From: Aureimonas altamirensis | GTDB taxonomy: Bacteria; Pseudomonadota; Alphaproteobacteria; Rhizobiales; Rhizobiaceae | Direction of reading: 5' to 3' | Assembly (NCBI RefSeq): GCF_023702225.1 | Contig: NZ_JAMQCO010000002.1 | Span: forward strand, 186,001 to 250,000 | DNA: 64,000 nucleotides | Shown: piece by piece, positions 59,560-64,000 of the stretch | Numbering within the stretch: position 1 is the stretch's first letter | Layout of the letters: the number at the start of each line of letters is the position of its first letter | Notes under the pieces: model-generated | Databases searched by the model: none | What the model saw: only the letters and a program-made list of their open reading frames with translations | What the model was told of the DNA's origin: nothing | Translations under genes and position numbers: made by a program

Positions 59560-59569
59560 CCGGCGACGC

Positions 59570-60358
59570 TCACCCGATCGGGTCCGGGATACTGACGATC
59601 TTCGGATCGGCCGGGTCCAGGAAACGCAGGACGGGCGCCGGAATGCGCCTGTCCGACGGGTCGTGCACGCCGCATCGCGATACGAGATGCCTTATGTCGG
59701 CGCGGGCGCCCATATGCCGGAAGATCATGCGCGAAGCGTAGGGCACGTTCTCGCGTCTCCAGGCGACCCCCATGGTGATTCCGCGAAGATAGGTTCGCTG
59801 ATGGGCCTCGAAAGGCGTCAGCGTCGTCTGGGCGATCATTGGGTTGCGGCCGACGCTGCGCTCCACGATGAAGATACGATTGCGCCACCAGGCGACCGTG
59901 CCGACATATTTCGACAATTGGCGGATGGCGTTCGCCTGATCCTCTATGCGCTCGAGCGTCTTCAGCGAGACGGTCCCGTCGTCCTCCTCCCGCATGACCG
60001 CGCAGGAGCACACGATGCTGCCGGGCCACGACATGGACAGGTGGTAGGTCTGGTAATAGCCGAAATAGTCGCGCAACGCCTCGAGATCGCCCGGAAAGCC
60101 GTCGGCAAGCACCGCACCGACGTGGCGGCCGCTTTGCGGCCGCTTGAGCAGGCGGGCGAATTCGCCGGCGGACAGGTCGAACATCCCCGGCTCCAGCCCG
60201 AAGGCTTGCGCGATGCGCTGGCGATTGAACGCCGATGGCTTCGTCTCGCCATGGATGTAGCGGTTGAACTGCTGCCGGTTGATGCCGACTTCGCGGCACA
60301 GTTCGGAAATGGAGCGGCGCGTTGCGCAGGCCGCACGCAGATTTTCGCTGAAGCTCAC
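59570..60358 (-). CDS. XRE-family transcriptional regulator
   Basis: 262 residues. A helix-turn-helix at the N-terminus (RRSISELCREVGINRQQFNRYIHGETKPS, about residues 14-42) is followed by a 200-residue domain with no family I recognise (SLKTLERIEDQANAIRQL, GVAWRRENVPYASRMI). GTG start at 60358 with AGGGA upstream. Divergent from the peptide-type ABC operon across 139 bases, with phased direct repeats in between, so it probably controls that operon. Converges on the aldehyde dehydrogenase gene 10 bases away. Confidence 0.82.
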   Translation of the reverse strand: MSFSENLRAACATRRSISELCREVGINRQQFNRYIHGETKPSAFNRQRIAQAFGLEPGMFDLSAGEFARLLKRPQSGRHVGAVLADGFPGDLEALRDYFGYYQTYHLSMSWPGSIVCSCAVMREEDDGTVSLKTLERIEDQANAIRQLSKYVGTVAWWRNRIFIVERSVGRNPMIAQTTLTPFEAHQRTYLRGITMGVAWRRENVPYASRMIFRHMGARADIRHLVSRCGVHDPSDRRIPAPVLRFLDPADPKIVSIPDPIG

Positions 60359-60375
60359 GCGTCGTTTCCCTGCAT

Positions 60376-60421
60376 GGCGTAATCCAGGTGCACCAGCGTA
60401 AACAAGCGTAAGGATGCGTCA
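60376..60421. promoter_or_regulatory. Phased direct repeats of AGCGTAA, candidate XRE operator
   Basis: GGCGTAA at 60376, AGCGTAA at 60395, AGCGTAA at 60405 and TGCGTCA at 60415. The last three recur every 10 bases, one turn of DNA. They lie 18 to 63 bases upstream of the GTG of the XRE gene and about 77-122 bases before the binding-protein ATG. Confidence 0.5.
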
Positions 60422-60497
60422 AGTCGCGAACTTGCATCTGTTTTCAGCAAGCCGATTATCCGCGTGTTTTAACGGCACTTCATCGAAAGGACGGCAC

Positions 60498-62096
60498 ATG
60501 GGCGACTTCCAGGACGGCAAATTCAGAAACGGCAGAGCGCTGTCGGGCGCCCCGCTCAGCCGCCGCCGCCTGATGCAGCGCGCGGCACTGGCCGGCACCG
60601 CCGCCATGCTCGGCCCCGTCCTGGCCCCCTTCGGCGCACGGGCGCAGGAGCCGCAACGGGGCGGCCATTTCAAGATGGGCCTTTCCGGCGGCGCATCCAC
60701 GGACAGCCTCGACCCGGCGCTGGCCAGCGGCACCGTCGCCTTCGTGATCTGCCATTGCTGGGGCGATACGCTGGTCGAGTCGGACCCGAAGACGGGCGAG
60801 CCGGTTCCCTCGCTCGCCGAAAGCTGGTCGCCTTCGCCCGACGCCAAGGTGTGGACCTTCAAGATCCGCGAAGGCGTCAGCTTCCATGACGGCTCGCCGC
60901 TGACGGTGGCGGATGTCGTCGCGACGCTCGAGCGCCACACCGACGAGAACGCCAAGTCCGGGGCGCTCGGCCTTCTGGGCGCGGTGACGGGCATAGAGGA
61001 CAAGGGCGGCGCGCTGGTCGTCACGCTCAGCGAAGGCGATGCCGACCTGCCGTTGACATTGACCGACTATCACCTTCAGATCCAGCCGCGCGGTGGGGTC
61101 GACAATCCGAACGCCGCCATCGGCACCGGGCCCTACAAGCTGGCAAACTACCAGGCCGGTCTGCGCGCCACCTTCGAGAAGAACGAGAACGATTGGCGAA
61201 ACGACCGGGGCTTCCTCGACAGTGTCGAAATCATCGTCATGAACGATTCCACCGCCCGGGTGGCCGCGCTGTCCTCGGGCCAGGTCCACTTCATCAACAC
61301 GGTCGACCCGAAGACGGTGAACCTTCTGGGCCGCGCCCCGAATGTCGAGATTCTGCGCACCTCGGGCAAGGGCTTCTACAGCTTCCTGATGCATTGCGAC
61401 ACGGCGCCCTTCGATAACAACGACCTGCGGCTGGCCCTGAAATACGCCATCGACCGCGAGGCGATCCTGCAGCGCGCGGTCGGGGGCTTCGGGGAAATCG
61501 GCAACGACTATCCCGTCAACGCCAACTACGCGCTGGCGCCGGAAGGGATAGAGCAGCGCGCTTACGATCCGGACAAGGCGGCCTTCCATTACAAACAGTC
61601 GGGCCATGAAGGGCCGATCGTACTGCGCACGTCGGACGCGGCCTTCCCCGGCGCAGTCGATGCGGCCGTGCTGTTTCAGGAAAGCGCCCGTGCCGCCGGC
61701 ATCACGCTCGACGTGCGCCGCGAGCCGGCCGATGGCTACTGGACCAATGTCTGGAACGTGCAGCCCTTCTGCGCCTCCTACTGGGGCGGCCGCCCCACGC
61801 AGGACCTGCGCTATTCCACCTCCTATTTGTCGACGGCGGAGTGGAACGATACCCGCTTCAAGCGAGAGGATTTCGACGCCAAGCTTCTGGCGGCGCGCGC
61901 CGAACTGGATGCCGACAAGCGCCGCGCCCTCTATCGCGACATGGCGGTGATGGTACGTGACGAGGGCGGGTTGATCCTGCCCGTCTTCAACGACTATCTC
62001 AACGCCGCGTCCAGGAGCCTGAAGGGCTGGGTCGACGACATCGGCAACGACATCTCCAACGGGCGGATCGCCAGCCGCGTCTGGCTGGAAGCGTGA
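60498..62096 (+). CDS. Family 5 extracellular solute-binding protein (Dpp/Opp type), Tat exported
   Basis: 532 residues. A twin-arginine signal (SRRRLMQRAALAG, about residues 19-31, then a hydrophobic stretch to APFGARAQ) is followed by family 5 features: DTLVESDPKTGEPVPSLAESWS, TFKIREGVSFHDGSPLTVADV and LRLALKYAIDREAILQRAVGG. Binds a peptide or related solute in the periplasm. GAAAGGACG precedes the ATG at 60498; longer in-frame starts lie in the promoter region. First gene of the ABC operon. Confidence 0.9.
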   Translation: MGDFQDGKFRNGRALSGAPLSRRRLMQRAALAGTAAMLGPVLAPFGARAQEPQRGGHFKMGLSGGASTDSLDPALASGTVAFVICHCWGDTLVESDPKTGEPVPSLAESWSPSPDAKVWTFKIREGVSFHDGSPLTVADVVATLERHTDENAKSGALGLLGAVTGIEDKGGALVVTLSEGDADLPLTLTDYHLQIQPRGGVDNPNAAIGTGPYKLANYQAGLRATFEKNENDWRNDRGFLDSVEIIVMNDSTARVAALSSGQVHFINTVDPKTVNLLGRAPNVEILRTSGKGFYSFLMHCDTAPFDNNDLRLALKYAIDREAILQRAVGGFGEIGNDYPVNANYALAPEGIEQRAYDPDKAAFHYKQSGHEGPIVLRTSDAAFPGAVDAAVLFQESARAAGITLDVRREPADGYWTNVWNVQPFCASYWGGRPTQDLRYSTSYLSTAEWNDTRFKREDFDAKLLAARAELDADKRRALYRDMAVMVRDEGGLILPVFNDYLNAASRSLKGWVDDIGNDISNGRIASRVWLEA

Positions 62097-63043
62097 TGGC
62101 AGGCATGATCCTGAGGAGGCTGGCGCTCGGCCTCCTGCTTCTGGTCGCCGTTTCGCTGCTGATCTTCTGGGGCGTCGAGGCGCTGCCGGGGGATTTCGCA
62201 ACGACCTATCTGGGGCAAGCCGCGACACCCCAGGCCGTGGAGAATATCCGCCGCGACCTGGGCCTGGACCAGCCGGCGGTGCAGAGATACCTGCAATGGC
62301 TGGCGGGCGCGGCGCAGGGCGATTTTGGCAATTCCTGGGCCAGCGGCCAGCCTGTCGGCACACAGATCGCCGACAGGCTGGGCAACTCGCTGTTTCTGGC
62401 CGGCATCGCGGCGCTTGTCGCCGTACCGCTGTCTGTCGGGCTCGGTCTTCTGGCCGTCCTGTTCCGCGACCGGTTCGCCGACAAGGCCATCAACGTCGTT
62501 TCGCTGGCGGCCATCTCCCTGCCGGAGTTCTTCGTCGGCTATCTGCTGATCCTGTTCTTCGCCGTCAACCTCGGCATCGCGACCTTTCCCTCCACCGTCT
62601 ATGCGGGCATGCCGCTGGCCGACAGGCTCGGCGCGATCGCCCTGCCGGCGGCGACGCTGGTGATCGTGGTGCTGGCGCACATGATGCGAATGACGCGGGC
62701 CGCGATCCTGAACGTGATGTCGTCTCCCTATATCGAGACCGCCGAACTGAAGGGGCTTGCCCCATTCCGGATCATCCTGCGGCATGCCGCGCCCAACGCC
62801 CTGTCGCCCATCATCAATGTCGTCGCGCTCAACCTGGCCTATCTGGTGGTGGGCGTGGTCGTCGTGGAAGTGGTGTTCGTCTATCCCGGCATGGGCCAGT
62901 ACATGGTGGACGCCGTCACCGTGCGCGACCTGCCGGTGGTGCAGGCCTGCGGCCTCATCTTCGCGGCCATCTACATCGCCATCAACATGATGGCGGACAT
63001 ACTGGCCATGATCGCCAATCCCCGTCTGAGGCATAAGCGATGA
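62096..63043 (+). CDS. Dpp/Opp-type ABC transporter permease 1 (DppB-like)
   Basis: 315 residues with six helices. The N-terminal segment LIFWGVEALPGDFATTYLG and the coupling loop ETAELKGLAPFRIILRHAAPNALSPIINV mark a DppB-type subunit. The ATG at 62096 overlaps the binding-protein stop as TGATG; a GTG three bases earlier is also possible. Coupled to the next permease by ATGA. Confidence 0.88.
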   Translation: MAGMILRRLALGLLLLVAVSLLIFWGVEALPGDFATTYLGQAATPQAVENIRRDLGLDQPAVQRYLQWLAGAAQGDFGNSWASGQPVGTQIADRLGNSLFLAGIAALVAVPLSVGLGLLAVLFRDRFADKAINVVSLAAISLPEFFVGYLLILFFAVNLGIATFPSTVYAGMPLADRLGAIALPAATLVIVVLAHMMRMTRAAILNVMSSPYIETAELKGLAPFRIILRHAAPNALSPIINVVALNLAYLVVGVVVVEVVFVYPGMGQYMVDAVTVRDLPVVQACGLIFAAIYIAINMMADILAMIANPRLRHKR

Positions 63044-63864
63044 AAGCGCGCGACATCCCCTTCAGCGCCTGGGTCGGCCTCGCCGGCATCGCGGTGGCAC
63101 TGGCCTGCGCCCTCTTCGCGCCGCTTGTCGCGCCCTACGGAGAAACGGAAATCGTCGGCGGCGTCTGGGAGCCGATGGGCGGGGCGTTCCCGCTCGGCAC
63201 GGACAACCTGGGACGCGACCTCCTGTCCCGGCTCGTCTATGGTGCACGCACCACCATATCGGTGGCGCTTGCGGCGACGCTCCTGTCCTTCGCGCTCGGC
63301 ATCGTGCTGAGTTTCACGGCCGCCGTGCGCGGCGGCGTGACGGACCAGGCCCTGTCGCGCCTCAACGACCTTATGATGGCGATCCCCACCCTGATCTTCG
63401 CGCTGGTCGTCCTGGCCGTATTGCCGCAGAAGATCTGGATCCTGGTCCTGGTGATGGCCGTCCTGGATTCCACCCGCGTCTTCCGCCTCGGGAGAGCCGT
63501 GGCCATGGATATCGCCGTGATGGATTTCGTCGAGGCCGCACGGTTGCGGGGCGAAAGCACCCGGTGGATCGTGTTCCGCGAGATCCTGCCCAACAGCCTG
63601 TCGCCGCTTCTGGCCGAGTTCGGGCTGCGCTTCGCCTTCGCTGTCCTGTTCCTGTCCACGCTGTCCTTCCTCGGCCTCGGCATCCAGCCACCGGCCGCGG
63701 ACTGGGGCGGCATGGTGCGCGAAAACAAGGACGGAATCATCTTCGGCGTCTCGGCCGCCCTCGTGCCCGGTGCGGCACTGGCTACCCTGGCCGTGTGCGT
63801 CAACCTGGTGGTGGACTGGCTCCTGCGCCGCACCGCCTCGCTGAAAGGGGGCCGCGATGGCTGA
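63040..63864 (+). CDS. Dpp/Opp-type ABC transporter permease 2 (DppC-like)
   Basis: 274 residues with six helices. FPLGTDNLGRDLLSRLVYGARTTISVA is the DppC-type signature after the first helix, and the coupling loop is FVEAARLRGESTRWIVFREILPNSLSPLLAEF. Starts by ATGA overlap and its end overlaps the next gene by eight bases. Partner of the preceding permease. Confidence 0.88.
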   Translation: MKARDIPFSAWVGLAGIAVALACALFAPLVAPYGETEIVGGVWEPMGGAFPLGTDNLGRDLLSRLVYGARTTISVALAATLLSFALGIVLSFTAAVRGGVTDQALSRLNDLMMAIPTLIFALVVLAVLPQKIWILVLVMAVLDSTRVFRLGRAVAMDIAVMDFVEAARLRGESTRWIVFREILPNSLSPLLAEFGLRFAFAVLFLSTLSFLGLGIQPPAADWGGMVRENKDGIIFGVSAALVPGAALATLAVCVNLVVDWLLRRTASLKGGRDG

Positions 63865-64000
63865 CCTTCTCGATGTCCGCAACCTGCGGATCGTGGCAGA
63901 CGGGCGCGGTGCCGACGGAAAGCCGCAGGAAACCGTCATCGTGGACGACATCTCCTTCACCTTGCAGAAGGGGCGCGTCCTCGGCCTGATCGGCGAATCC
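63857..64000 (+). CDS. Dpp/Opp-type ABC transporter ATPase, N-terminal part (partial)
   Basis: 48 codons to the window end. MADLLDVRNLRI and VIVDDISFTLQKGRVLGLIGES, reaching the beginning of Walker A (GLIGESGSGKS in homologs). It overlaps the end of the permease gene. The rest lies outside, as presumably does any second ATPase of this transporter. Confidence 0.85.
   Translation, partial: MADLLDVRNLRIVADGRGADGKPQETVIVDDISFTLQKGRVLGLIGES

Noticed and set aside
60376-60421. Phased repeats as a start of a CRISPR array
   Set aside because: Units are seven bases with 3-base spacers and no cas genes are near.
1-64000. tRNA, rRNA, prophage, integrase or transposase genes as signs of an integrated island
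   Set aside because: None was recognised on either strand; only toxin-antitoxin pairs and palindromic repeats hint at mobility.

Overview
The window is GC-rich and gene-dense, with short intergenic gaps, many ATGA/GTGA-type overlaps and frequent GTG starts. Gene content points to an alphaproteobacterium of the Hyphomicrobiales (Rhizobium/Brucella/Aurantimonas-like). The evidence is a complete Brucella/Rhizobium-type erythritol (ery) locus, a RibH2-type lumazine synthase under an FMN riboswitch, a Bradyrhizobium-type D-tartrate dehydratase, and palindromic intergenic repeats of a kind I recall from rhizobial genomes. The genus cannot be fixed from the sequence. No rRNA, tRNA, CRISPR array, phage or intact insertion sequence was seen.

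Layout. 1-4385: end of an MFS gene, then a LysR regulator divergent from a tartrate operon (tartrate dehydratase, Bug-type binding protein, tartrate/malate dehydrogenase). 4392-5156: DUF4239 membrane protein. 5217-16252: a dihydroxyacetone-kinase-type region with three DhaK and three DhaL units around a complete sugar ABC transporter. One DhaK is fused to a SorC-family regulator. Another is a DhaK-DhaL fusion split by an in-frame TAA. 16298-17157: TacAT-type toxin-antitoxin pair. 17206-27085: eryD-eryA-eryB-eryC divergent from an erythritol-type ABC operon that includes a DUF2291 protein. 27136-32061: a DeoR / LyxK-like kinase / DeoR / GlpD-like module. 32058-36006: riboswitch-controlled ribH2, then eryI (rpiB), eryH (tpiA2) and a DeoR gene divergent from a class II aldolase.

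The stretch from about 5.2 to 36 kb reads as one large island for four-carbon polyols and ketoses. EryA and EryB make D-erythrulose 1-phosphate, and EryC, EryH and EryI convert it to D-erythrose 4-phosphate. I infer that the DhaK-type kinases phosphorylate free ketoses such as erythrulose or dihydroxyacetone imported by the second ABC system. They would feed the same EryH/EryI steps, as DhaK-like tetrulose kinases do in mycobacteria. This is an inference, not shown by the sequence.

36010-47172: TauE/SafE exporter, QueF, a RES/Xre toxin-antitoxin pair, a gamma-glutamyltransferase-like enzyme, a palindromic repeat pair, a KefB-like antiporter, and an ECF transporter operon (S, fused A-A, T) ending in a purine-type phosphoribosyltransferase. 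A HAD phosphatase and a ribokinase follow on the other strand. 47260-47605 is a decayed amino-acid ABC ATPase gene.

47712-64000: a PAS-GGDEF diguanylate cyclase; an XRE-cupin regulator divergent from an omega-aminotransferase; a membrane protein; a xylitol/sorbitol-type dehydrogenase; a DUF3100 transporter-like pair with an M20 amidohydrolase and LysR regulator; a PIN-domain remnant; a beta-hydroxyacid dehydrogenase with an aldehyde dehydrogenase; and an XRE regulator divergent from a Dpp/Opp-type peptide ABC operon that runs off the window end.
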